Positions 52,101-64,000 of a stretch of DNA of 64,000 nucleotides are shown piece by piece. This DNA is from Lanius collurio (lineage: Eukaryota; Chordata; Aves; Passeriformes; Laniidae). Both the position numbers and the translations under genes were made by a program. Where the stretch lies: positions 22,433,225 through 22,497,224 of the forward strand of contig JACBWW010000015.1 in assembly GCA_020086605.1 (NCBI GenBank), written 5' to 3'. Under the pieces are notes generated by a model, which had not been told where the DNA came from, ran no database searches, and saw nothing but the letters and a program-made list of their open reading frames with translations. Every line of letters starts with the position of its first letter. Within the stretch, counting starts at the first letter, position 1.

Positions 52101-55100
52101 TTTTTGCTGTTAAGTAGGCTGTGAAATTCAGGAAGGTATTCTGAGTTTTGCCTTATAATGGCACAGTTACTCATTGACAGAGCACAGTGGCACCATTGTG
52201 GTGAGTCGCTAGCAAACAGCAGCCTCATGAGCTGCAGATGATGCACAATTTGAACAGAAGCTGTAAAGGTTCCCCTAGAGTGTCTTGGGAGCTTCAAAAA
52301 CCCACTTTCAGAGCCATGAAATTTTGCAGTAGCTTTTTTAAAGAGAGAAGTTACAAAAGCAAGGCACATATTTACCTCCAATGCCCCACTCTTAGATGCT
52401 CATCTGTAACCATGTAGGCCCTGTTCACCAAGGAACAGTAGGCGGGTAGTAATTTTCACATTGTTCACTCATTTATTTCAACAGGGTGTCTAGAGTTATT
52501 GGAATTGTAACTGAAAGGAAAAAAAGGAAGCATACAGCACCCCTAAGAACTACATTCCTGTCTGAAAACAATGATTTCTTGAAGCTATTTCACTGAGATT
52601 TCAAATCTAGGCACACAAATGGCAGGAAGCTCTATTCCTGCAGACCAAGGGGCAGATGCAGAGGCGACGAGAGGGCTCTCACCAGCCCTTGTGAGGAACA
52701 TCCATGGCCATTAACTGACCCTGTCCTTTTGCCCCCTTGCCTGAGCAAGTGGAGGGTGGGGAGGGTTGGACAGGAGTCAGGAGGGGCAACTCTGAGACCA
52801 CTTCAGACAGGTCCAGTGTGAAGGGTTCAAATCAATTTGTGGAGTCCAGGCCCTTACACTGTGCAGAGCTCTGCAAAGAGCAGCACAATGCCTTAAAGCA
52901 GCAGGAATGAGCTGAAAGCTGTCTAGGACAGCACTGAGCCTGCTCTCTGCACACCATGGATCCTCACTGGAGAAAATATGCAGGGAGAGAGCAAAGTTAA
53001 TGATTACCTCAAGGATTAATACTCACTCTATGTGACCTTTGAGATTGGGGCCACAGTTTCCCATTGTTTTTTCCAATATACTACACCAGCTTTCATCTAG
53101 TGAGGCATCTGAAGATGTCAGATGACAGTAAGTTAGACACTTAGTTTAACAGGAAATTTTGTTGCTACCAAAAAGTACATTTCCTTTAAAGCAGGTACTT
53201 TTTTCAAATCCAAACAAAACCAAACAAATAACCAAAACATCACAAATTATTATACAGTGCTTAATATTCACATGGATAAGTCACCCTTGGAGTTTAATTG
53301 AGCATACAGTTCTGAATGTTTTGTTAAATAGAATAAATACTTGTAAAGTTGTAAGAATGGTTTAGATGTTATTAACGTCTGCACCTAAATTTGGAAACAT
53401 AAATCTTTAATTGGCCATATAAACATAAGCACTTTGATCTTCTGAGATGCCTAAGACTATTAGCTCCCAATAACTTTGTGAATTTAGATAACTAACACCC
53501 ACTAAAGAAAAATAACTTTACATGCTTCTAGTATTTTATCAAGTATACTTTTAGTTTGGATTTATATTTCCCTCTCCGAGGAACAATTATATAAATAAAA
53601 TTAACATATATGTATTTGTTCACATTACACACTTAAAAATTGCTCTTATAGCACTGCTTCATCTTATAATCTTAAATTTTAATGATCAGCATACTCTTTT
53701 TTTTTTCATTAATGATGTGTTAATTATATAAATATCTTACCACAAGAAAGAATAGTAGCTTTTTCTGTGTGGGCTTTATTATTTAGTCTCCAATCCCCCA
53801 GACCATTTCTAAAGTGCCCTAAAGAGCCAAAGATGAAAATTTACATCTAAAAGGAGTCTAGTAAGGGCTTCAAGCAGCTTTTCTGAATTTTCTGCAGATT
53901 TTACTCTTGTTGGAATTTTAAAAAAATTAAATTAAGCATTTCAGCAAAAAGTATATATATATTAACTATATCCATGCATGTCTGTATTTGTGTGTGTTAA
54001 GATGAATTCTTCCTAACCTACGTGAAGATACAGTTTACAGTGAAGAGAATCTATCACAAAGAATAACTCAAGCCTATAGAAAAATCAATCCAATATGCTA
54101 CAGATAAAGTATGTAGTCTGACACATCCACTAGTGCTTAAACATCAGGAATAAAATTTGAAGTGTGAAGATTAAGGAGTACTACATGGCAGAAAAAAACA
54201 AATACAATGCAAGATTGAAATGAGCACAATAAGTGATACCCAATCATGACCAGGGACCAGACCATGACTTAAGAGCATAAAATAGATTTGTCTCCTCCTC
54301 ATAAATCTGCTGTAAGGACTCATGGTATTTCTAATGAACTGCTCCATCAAAGCCTAACACAAAAAATAAAAGGCAAGTGACCCTCTTCTAATTTTCCATC
54401 GAAGTCACTTGGCTCATTACACACTTATATTAGAGTGATAAAAGTCTGGTGAGTGATTCATTCATTTATCAGCTGAAGAAAAAAGTACAATTTGATAGCT
54501 TCCCTGAGTCTATCTATCACCATGTTAGGGAGGGACAAAAAGAAGAAAAAACCTGATGACAAGAATATTAAGAGTTAAGAATGTAAGGACAAATGGGATG
54601 GAGGTTAAGAAGAAAAGAGAAACCAAGAGGTAAAATGGCTCCCTGTGAAGCCATTAATCTCAGAAGTTAAACCACGAGCACAATTTCCTGCAACTGTCTC
54701 AGCATAATGGATTCATTATTGCTATAAATACTGTTGATGGTGATGCTCTTCATTTACTGGGGCACTTGGGAAGAGAGGAGCTGGGGTGACTTTCCATTCA
54801 AAGAGGGCTCAATGACAAGGATAGGAATAAAAACAAAGGCCAGTAATATGTGCTACTGGCATGAACCCTCCTGTCACCTCTGCATCTGCTCCTTGGTCTG
54901 CAGGATTAGAGCTTACTGCCAACTGTGTGCCTAGATGTGAGTCTTTTGGAGGCCTGAAGCAAGCAATCCCTTCTAGGAACTTCGTCATCCTATGAAACAG
55001 AGATTTCCAAAAGATGTATGATCTTCAGGAGGGAAAAGCTTTAGGGCTTTAGAGACAGAAGTCCATCTCACCTTTGAGGCATTCAGGATATCTGAACATC

Positions 55101-58100
55101 CTGTATGTGAGGCCAGGCAATCTATTTTCCCACTGAGAGCTCTGTGGTCTAGGGTTTTCTAGGAAAACTGTAGGCCATCAGCTGTGTGTGCATACACCTA
55201 TTCGTATCTACGTATATGCATATATACATATTAATGAGCATTTTTCTGAACTCAAAAATGAGCTCAGCCAAAAAGTTTTCTCAGCTACCCAAGGTCTTCC
55301 TAGTGCTCTGCACTTTAGGAGAGGGGTGCAATTTAAATTTACTATGGTTATTTCTACGTAAATAAGATATACACCAAGTTAAAAATTATAAGCAGGCATT
55401 GCATTGGGAATTCTTTTCATTTGTTGAACTACAGGGAGAAATCTGAGGGCAGTGGCAAAATATTACAAATAAATTTTTCTTTACAGTTAGTTTTCCAACT
55501 TATTAGGAAGTTGGTAGGAAAAACTGGACAGTGAGATTCTAATTGTAGAGAGGAGGAGAGCAGATATCTATATCCAGCTTCTGGCATTTCACACTGACTG
55601 CATGAACTTGGAACACTTGGACAGCAAAAACAAAGCAGGAGAGACAGCAGAGAAAACCAGCATGGGAAGTAGCCATATTAATTCCCTGCCCACACTTGTC
55701 CCAAAACAGTGCTTGTTACTCTAAACTTCTGCTCCCACATTGATGATGACACATGAAAATGAGCATCCTTCCTCTTGTATCAGACAGTGATATCAGAAAC
55801 TAAAGAGCAAAGATGTATTGTTATTGCACAAAATTATTGAAGGGCTTCCTCCTACCACTCACTTTGAGCTCCTGTGCGCTTGCCCCATACTCATGTCTCT
55901 AACTTGCAGCAGCTGACAGTCTAAAACTCACCTCCAAGGGGTGACTGCCCAGACTAGTCAAATCCCAGACACAGAGAAATGGAGACAGAGAAATGCATCA
56001 GCCAGCCAGGTTTGCTCTTTTAAGTTAAAACCTCGCCGTTCTACTAATCCAGAAATAGTCAGTAGAGAATTCCAGCTACTTGTGAGCCTGTCTCCTTCAA
56101 AAATGCAGAAGGGATGGGATGTATCCCACAGGACTGACTTGAAATAACAGCTACACAAGAAAGAAGGCAGGGAACTGTGTGGCAGCCCTGAGGCACTTCA
56201 CAACACTGTGTACCAAGATTGCTGCATCAAATACATTGCATTTTTAAAACGTGTCATGATTCCTCTTTTTTGCTGTGTTGAAAGAGATATGATTGTTTCC
56301 CCTTTCAGTAAAGACACAGGCAAAAAATTTAATAGCTATGTCTCAACCTGGCTCCTGAACTGTTTTTTGCTCCTAATTTCCTGCCAAAGTATGTAGTCAA
56401 TTTGCAAGGTGACATTTGCAGAGGCTCCTTACAGATTGATTGGCTAAGCTGCTGGGAAGCCAAGAGAATTCCTATAGAGAACGACCTTCGTTTATTATAA
56501 AACCAGACCTGCTGATGTTGCTGCATGCCAGAAAAGTCCAAGCATTCCCCACATGTTTCTCAGAGAGGGCCACTGATGGATGCAGATCACATGCAGGACA
56601 GCAAACAAGAGGCTGGGCAATCTGCAGAGTTCCTGACAACCCTTGAATGAAAACTCATGTCATGGTGCTGCATACTGAGTGCTAGACAGGAAAGGAAAAA
56701 ATTATTTTCTTGAAAGACATCCTGTATGGCAACAAAGAGCTACTTGGAGGGTGATAGTAACTTCAGGCAGTAAATATGTAGATCCCCTCCCTTTGTGAGC
56801 ATCAGGAAGCTCTCCTTGCCTGTCCATCACAATTAACCTTCCTTTCAGACTTTTTCTTGAAAGTTGTTGTGCTCTTGGCATAGCCTAAAACTTTTAATCA
56901 CTGACACATCTAATCCTCCATCCTTTCAAACCAGACGCACTTGCCAAATTTGCATTTGCTACAGAAAAAGTCATTGCTCTGTTTAAAAACATCTAACATG
57001 GATTAACTACCAATAACAGCCATTTATTTGTGTTTTAAGTATTTCTCAGTACAAAGAATCATCTCTGTGCTTTGAAAACAGAACAGATGCTGAATTGCTT
57101 TTGTGGCTCTGGACGTGTACCACATTTCTGTTCTCTTTCATTTCTTTGGCTTGATGAAACACGTTGTCAAAAGACAAGACGTATTGGTTTATTCTTTCCC
57201 ATTCACTCCTTTGTAAATATTGACATAACATAGACTTCCTGAAATATACGGCAAAACATAACTCATCAAAAAGATCCCTTTGGGAGCTGCAAGTTATACA
57301 CACAAAATATGTGTCATTTCTAAATTATAGTCCCTCCTGCAGTATAAACTCCCAGCCTTCCTGAACCAATAATGCTATCATTGAAGAATTTGTTTGATTA
57401 CTTTGAAGTAAAACACGGGATTGACTGAAATTTAACTACACTCCCTGATTTAACCTAATCAGATTTAATCACAGCATGGAAATCAAACCTCATGTTTTTG
57501 TGATGTATTTCACAAAACTGTTCATAATAGCACGTGGTTAGATAATCAGTCATGGTTTATGGCTCCATGTATGACTTCTTAGTTCTCCCAGATACCAGGG
57601 ATCAGCTCAGGGGTAACTCAGGGAGCTTGCAGATCTAGATCTTCTTTTCACAGAGTTTTGGAGGAGAGTCTTTTACAAGTTTTGAAAGAAAACAGTTGAA
57701 ATTAGCTAGCAAATATCTCCAGATACCTTCTGCAGTTTGGACCTGCCTTCTAGGGCAGTACCTTCTCTCCACATGTGGTAGATGAAGATTACTTGTTAAC
57801 ACACGCCCCTGAATTAGCTGCCTAAAATTGACAGGTTTTAATAAAAAAGCACCTAGCTAACAATTCCAGCAAGAAAATAAAATATCATTAGCTTTTTCAC
57901 TGCTCACAAGACACACAGACTTTGTGTAAATATTTTTAACAAATATTTTTAATAGTATTTGTGTAGAAATATGGAAAGGATGTATTATCATGATTTTTTT
58001 ATAAGGTTGAATATTTAAATAAGTATTCTTAAACACATATGTGCACACATCATAGAACAAATCTGTAAGCTCACTCACAAACAAGCTGTAATAAATATCA

Positions 58101-61100
58101 GAAACTTCATGGATAATTTTTAATCCACAATATCCAACTTGCTTTGATTTCCTGGCAAAAAACCCACTCACAACAAAGGAAAAATCCTTTCTGCTCTTTA
58201 GTTAAGGGTTTGTGAAAAAGAGACCAGTTTTAACTCTCACCAAGAGAGGGCAGTGACATATCTCAAATTATTAGAAGATCCCGTACAAGAACCGTATACC
58301 TTTACAGCAAGCATGATAGCAAATAATCTCTGCAGACATTTAATTTTAAATTCTGTGGAGCATTCAGCTGATGCTGTATTATTTTTAATTAACATCCTCC
58401 CACCCTTGAGTAAGTGTACTGTTATGTCTGGAGAAAATAGAAAGAGATTATGGATAAAAACTGTGTGTCCTTATGAAATAAGATTTTCTTTTTCAAACAT
58501 GTTCTTCAAAGCAGAATATTAAGAAATTCCTGCCTTCTACTATGAATCACGTTCATAGCAGTGTGTAAACCTTATTTTCAATTTTAATTGATTTCTCCAG
58601 AATGTGAGTACTTTACCACCTAGCTCTCTCTCACATTTTCTATTCTCTCAAACTCCAAAATGGCAAGTTAGAGGCTGTTTTTGTTCCCAGGTCCTAAAGA
58701 TCTTGTTAAAGGTAAGCAGCTGTACTGTGCTGCTCAGGATGATTGATTTTTTTTTTTTAAGGAAGTTAGTATATCCATTTTTTTGCTCAAGGTTATCTCA
58801 GGACTATTGGCTTGTGAAGCTTAAATTGTACTACCCCTAAACCTGTAATTAGAATATGTCCTAAGTCTGTTTTTTTTGGTCTCCAAAGGGCTGCAATATC
58901 TTCAAGTTCATGGCCTCTTGCCCACCTACTGCTATTCCTGAAGTTCAAAAAATACAGCTGGCAAAAAGCCAACACCTTTCTCTTTTTTCACAGCCTTTCA
59001 GTGGGTAGATGTAGTCCAGAGGAAAATGTTTTGTCTTCTAAAGAAAGACTTTGGGGTTTATGTTCAACAGAATTTATGAGACATCACACACAAAACCTGT
59101 CCAATCTGGCATGTGGTTATGCATTATTTTCTTTGCAATTTTCAAGGCATCTTTCAAAAGGTATGGAGAGGAGAGAGGAAAAAAAGAGGGAGAGAGAAAC
59201 ACATATCATTTTATCTATAGTCTTTGGAGGTTTAGAGCAGTAGCAATCTCTCTTTGAAAATGATTTTAACTAGATCAGATGCTTTTATATGGGCTTCTTC
59301 TCAATTTCTAAGGCAAATTGAATGAATAAGAAGACACAAAATAAAATAATGATGAGGACAAACATTTATCTAACAAGGTATCATAACATCTTCTCATTGA
59401 TGTTTTCTTTATTGATGTTTTGATTTCCCCTTGCAGAATGATTTGTCTCAATATTCTGGAGTGTCACAACAAACTAGAAAGCAGCTTCTAATGACTAACG
59501 GAATGACTGACAATTTAGATGTTACAAACCTGTTAGAAAAGAGCTTAGAAGGAATACTTAATGGGAACAAAAAAAAAAATTGGAAGAATTGATCTGTAAT
59601 AAATGTGGAGTATCATGTTAAATACCAAGTACATTAGAGAAAGGGGGATGAGGTCCTCTATCAGAAAAAGTTCTTCAGAATTTCTTATTTACGCTTCCTA
59701 TCATGTCTGGCATCACACCACATACATACACCCACACCCTGACACCCCACACTGTAAAAGAAACATAAAAATGTCCACCACAAAAGCAGCTTTGTGTGAA
59801 ATTCACTCCCCTTTGGACTGAGCAGAAAAGCTCCACTATACACAGATGCTAAAAGCATTTGTATTCAGTGCACCAGTCCTTGTTTAAAGCAATCTGTTGG
59901 TGGCCTACAGTCACAGAGCACATAAAGATTATATTCTCATGTGGGAAGATATCCATCACTTAGTTGGTCTTGTCATTCTTGCTTTCCTGCAGACACTGCA
60001 AGTAGCAAAGCTAAAAGCAAGCAGGGTATAAGGTCCTCAGCAGTAAGGTTAGCAGCAAGAGAGGACAATAACTTTCACATCCTGTTCCATGTACAGCAAG
60101 CCCCAAAGCCAAACAGAGAAATCAATTCAACTGTCCAGAATCAAGTGTATCAAGAGACTCACTGTGACTTTACTGGAGACCAAATTAGATGTGAATTATT
60201 CCAGTCCTTCAAACATATTTGAAAAGGTAATTTGTGATCATATAGACACTGTGGAAATACAATTTACCTGAGTCTATACTGACCAAAAGGCTGTGCCTCA
60301 AAATCTTTCTGCTAGCAACCAAACATGCTGGCAATCCAAGTACTGTATACTGAGATCCGGGTAAAATATTTCTATATATGGTTACCGTCATAGAAAAGAA
60401 GGTTCACCTTATCTGTTCCCTGATAAAAGACTGTTACACAGATAACATAAAAATCTATTCACCTTCGTTTTCCAAATTGTAGCCTCATTCTGGAATAAAC
60501 CTTGTGGAATCATACCCACTGACCCCCAACACTAGCTATCATCTAGCTGTGAACAGAACTGTTCTGATATTAGGCTGGAATCTCTCTAATTCAAAGCTTA
60601 GACAACCTCTTCTGTAACCTTCTCTGAGCAGGTTTTCTGGAGTGCAAATGAACTTTTCATGGTTTTTCAGGCATTGCCTACATCCCCACAGCAAAGCCTA
60701 CAATTCTCAGACATTGTCCCTTGCTAATAAAACATCACTTGTGACACACTTTGCAAGAAAAGCAGGCTCCAATGTCAGAAGCTGAACTTGTAATTTGTGG
60801 AAAATAAATGAATGAAGCAGCAAGAAACACACCCATAGCAGCAGGCCTGGATGGCTGCTCCAGGGATTGCAAGGCAAGAGAGGAAATCAGTTTATAATGT
60901 TGTTTAACCACTGTGGCCTGAGTGGAACTGATACTCCCTCTAAGTAGTTTATAGATATTCTGAAAAAATTGCATTAATTGACACTGTTCCAGTGACAGGT
61001 AGGAGTGGTTTAATAATGCATTTCTGCTATTTAACTACATCTTAATTAAAAGACTTATTTTCTTACTTTATATTTATGACAAATATTTGTCTCAAGTAAT

Positions 61101-63448
61101 ATAATACACAGATTAAAATAAACTGACTAATGAGATCTGAGACATGCACATTCAAGGGGGAAATCACACATTTTATCAGTAGTTAATAAATTTGGAGAGC
61201 TAAGAGTACCCGAGTTCTACTTCAGAATATTAATGTTTAGAACACTGAAACCTTACAGAGTCAAACTGATGCAAAACACCAGTATCAAGGCTTTAAAATA
61301 AAATCTATTATTGTTAAAGGCAACCAATTTATAATATAAAATCAGTAGAAGTGTAGAAAAAGTGAATGTTGCATTAAAATATTCATACAAAACACTTACG
61401 GCTCATTATTAAGGCACTCCATTAGAATGCATACTTTAAATCAGATTTTTATGAGCTACAAGTACATTATTTATTATAAAAATGTGTTTAAAACAAACAA
61501 ATAAAACCCTAAAAACAAATCCAGCATTTCAGACTAAGAACTTTGTGATGAGGTTCAGAAGCAGACTGGTTGAGCATTGATCAGAAAAATATGTTAAAGC
61601 TATTAGTTTAAATTGAAACATTATCAAATTGAATGTATTTCTTCTTAACACTAGTGTATAAATTTTGATATATTATGCTGTATTTTTCTAAACCAATTTC
61701 AAAATTATTTACATATTTGACCACAATTAATTTCAGCTCAAATTTCAACTGAACACCTCCTGCAATTTATCCCATTCTGTCCTTTTCTGTTTACACAAGA
61801 AGGATTTTCTTCCCACTGCTACACTTCAGAAAGGTCTGCAATATTTTTCATAGGTTTTGAGAAATGGAGAGAAGTAGTGTTGGAATAATGATGAGACTAT
61901 TTTCTGACATCTGCCACAGGTGCCAGATATACCTTTCATAATTCCTTAAAACATGTTTATCCCCATTTGCTTCTAGCCTAAAGAGTTTCAAAGCCTTGTT
62001 ATTACACACAATTTCCTCAAAAGCCTTGGTGTTTGTTTTTTTTTTAAAGAGGTTCTATCAAATAAAATTAATTCTGTTTATCAAAATGAAAATGTAAAGC
62101 ATTTGAGACTTCATTCATTTTACTTTTTCTATTACTCCTGCTGTGCATTTTAAAGCGGGAATACACCATGACAAGAATATTTATTATTAAATTCTATTGT
62201 AACTTACCCTTTGATTAAGGCATTATATCATAACTTTAGAACAGGCAAAAATCTGAGCACTGTAATTTTAAGGCTGAATCATAAAAACCTTCCAACACTA
62301 TCAAGGAACTATAAATATTATGAAGTCATTGAAAGCTTCACTGTCCTCATTTTTATTATTTGCAAAGATCTCAAAAGGTACAAAGAGGTGTCCCTAAACA
62401 ATTACACAGAGGTAACTTTTTATCTCTAGAAATCACTTTTAAGGATCTTTTAATTGCAGGATACAGCTATAACCACTTTAGGGGAAACATATCTCAGCAC
62501 TGCCATAAATGCAATATTGGGATAAAATGACATATCAGTTCTACTCCTGTAGTTCTTTTAGCAGATAAGAAGACTTAACTGAAAACTGCTACTTTACAAA
62601 TTGATTTATGCATAGTAAACTCTGCCACATTTTGAAATATATGAGCTGAGTTGTGTGGTGGGAAACTACAGTGCATTATAAACATGATACAGCGTCCAAA
62701 TTGAAACCACAGGGGTGGTTCTCTTTGTCTTCTCAAATATCACCATTTATTTCTTATGGGTCTTAAAAACACCACAACAAAGAAAGATTTACTGTACTTT
62801 CAACTATGTTTTGCTAACAACACTGGAATGCAATTTCCACTGTCTGATGTGCCATTTCTCCTCTTTCTCTTTAGCAACTATTGTACCCATGTGCATTTTC
62901 TTGTCCAACCCAAAAATGAGACTCCCAATTGACTCGAGCTGTTCTTCCTGGTGGGTGGCACCTGCTCTCACCAGGAGACAGCTGACTTTTGACTCTTTGC
63001 TAATGTAACACTTTCTGACTCTTGCCTATAGGTGTCCACATCCTTCTGATTAATTTGGGAGCCTCTACCAGCTTCATGGATGTTTTCACTTTTGGGCCTG
63101 TGTAAATCTACTCCCACAGCTCTGAAGGCTGAGGGACGGTAGATATTACACACACATACATATAAATAGGTATACAGAGGGTGCTCTCAGTGGAAATATA
63201 CAATCATCATTTCCCAACTTGTCTAGCTCCTCTAGACCCCACAGTCTGCATGTGGAGGACTAAAGGGATTAAATGTCTGTGTTTGGATTCTCCCTCCTTC
63301 AGTAGAAAATCTCACTGAATATTTTATGGCCACAGAGGCAAAGGGCATTGGGCTTACCAGAGTTGCTTACCCCACTGCAGGAAAATAGTGCCTAATGCTG
63401 TCAACAAATTATCATTCAGCATCATGCTCAATTTAAATAGTCTTTCCA
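49179..63448. other. Intron stretch with little recognisable content
   Basis: About 14 kb without a recognised repeat other than the GC-richer patch at 52640-52980, a short A/C-rich run near 53207-53232, short AT runs near 53950 and a purine-rich run at 59165-59200. No exon recognised. Confidence 0.6.
52640..52980. other. GC-richer patch of unknown nature
   Basis: About 340 bases including GCAGAGGCGACGAGAGGGC and GTGGAGGGTGGGGAGGG, the highest GC stretch in the upstream intron. It has a purine bias in the middle and no supported open frame. Candidate for an old repeat, an enhancer or a non-coding exon. Nothing in the sequence decides between these. Confidence 0.4.
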
Positions 63449-63662
63449 CAACACAAACACCAAAAAAACCCGCCCAAAAATCAAACAAACCTCTCAAACC
63501 AAACAAACCCAAAAAACCACATTAAACTCCCCCCAAAACTCCCCCAAAACCCAACAAAACTACCCCAAAAAAGACCCAACCATAAAATCCGCCCAAACCA
63601 ACCACACACAAAGATATCTCCTCCACAAAAACCCCCAAACAGGTAAACAAAAAACAAACCAA
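63449..63662 (+). repeat. Large A/C-rich asymmetric tract with G-quadruplex potential on the minus strand
   Basis: About 214 bases consisting almost entirely of A and C on the plus strand, non-periodic (AAACAAACCTCTCAAACC, AACTCCCCCCAAAACTCCC and similar). On the minus strand, which is the sense strand of GRID2, four G runs of 3 to 6 occur within 63529-63566 (C runs at 63529-63534, 63541-63545, 63550-63552, 63563-63566). The loops are 6, 4 and 10 bases, so a relaxed G-quadruplex pattern is met. Confidence 0.9.
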
Positions 63663-63937
63663 GTTTTGTCTCTGATACACATTAATAGTCAGTGTCTAAA
63701 AAGACACATTTTTGTGTTTTCCTGCTAACACACTAACTTGGAACAAAGAGATTTTACTGCAAAAAATATATATTTCTGCCTCCTTTAAACCTGTACCAGT
63801 AAAGTTTTGATTAATATGAGCATTCCAGGCCTTTCACATATACCACAGAGGCTCATTCAACTTATCAGCCTACAGCATCACACAGCCTTCAAGGAGAAGC
63901 CTTTCACTAAACATGCAAATTAGGTGCAATTTATTGA

Positions 63938-64000
63938 AAGGCTGGACCGCATGATCTTTGAAGTCCAGCCTGGACTGTTGTACAATTCTATATTATCATG
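63938..64000 (+). mobile_element. CR1 LINE 3' terminus at window edge
   Basis: GAAAGGCTGGACCGCATGATC, TTTGAAGTCCAGCCTGGACTG and TACAATTCTATATTATCATG match the final part of an avian CR1 3' UTR. The terminal repeats may continue beyond the window. Plus orientation, antisense to GRID2. Confidence 0.78.

Larger units (their letters stand above)
19550..64000 (-). other. GRID2: Partial GRID2 intron upstream of the linker exon
   Basis: At least 44 kb of intron preceding the linker exon and running past the right edge. I searched the minus strand by eye for the expected previous coding segment (containing KPWQGG and GTNYGEELGRG motifs as I recall them for GRID2) and found nothing. A missed short exon cannot be fully excluded without an alignment. 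The contents are repeats and low-complexity tracts listed separately. No other gene is recognisable. Confidence 0.82.

Noticed and set aside
52826..52840. GGGTTCAAATC as a possible tRNA B box
   Set aside because: No matching A box at tRNA spacing and no cloverleaf.

Overview
The window is vertebrate nuclear DNA, almost certainly from a bird. It is AT-rich, lacks compact open reading frames, and carries at least nine fragments of CR1 LINE retrotransposons with typical avian CR1 3' ends (several end in the TTCTATG-type terminal motif). The only protein-coding content I can defend is two internal exons of one gene on the minus strand, GRID2, the glutamate receptor delta-2 subunit (GluD2). The rest is intron.

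Layout, read on the minus strand as the gene is transcribed. Positions 64000 to 19550 are at least 44 kb of upstream intron. The first exon seen (19549 to 19448, 102 bp, 34 codons) encodes the linker from the amino-terminal domain into the first strand of the ligand-binding domain. A 12.0 kb intron follows (19447 to 7448). The second exon (7447 to 7250, 198 bp, 66 codons) encodes the first part of the S1 half of the ligand-binding domain. The remaining 7.2 kb (7249 to 1) is partial downstream intron. Both exons are phase 0 at both ends, have canonical AG/GT splice sites, and join in frame without a gap in the protein. I searched by eye for the neighbouring GRID2 exons (the one before 'LGCWNP' and the one starting at 'RADIGIS') and did not find them. 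That fits the very large introns of this gene in other vertebrates.

Intron content. CR1 fragments lie at about 2215, 4733, 10192, 12503, 21203, 32745, 37890, 48690 and 63938. All read on the plus strand, antisense to GRID2. They include 3' UTR tails of several apparent subfamilies and one decayed reverse-transcriptase-region fragment (32745-33320). Other features are an inverted repeat at 32346-32480, a possible LTR scrap near 10819, several G/T-rich or A/C-rich low-complexity tracts (the largest at 63449-63662 with G-quadruplex potential on the transcribed-sense strand), a pyrimidine-rich block at 25210-25880, homopolymer A/T runs, and a few locally GC-richer patches of unknown meaning.

I see no second gene, no RNA gene and no CRISPR or prokaryotic-type system. 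The ORFs of 60-150 codons outside the two exons are judged to be chance open frames or CR1 remnants. I did not find a convincing undescribed system. The findings below are modest leads in an otherwise ordinary avian intron.
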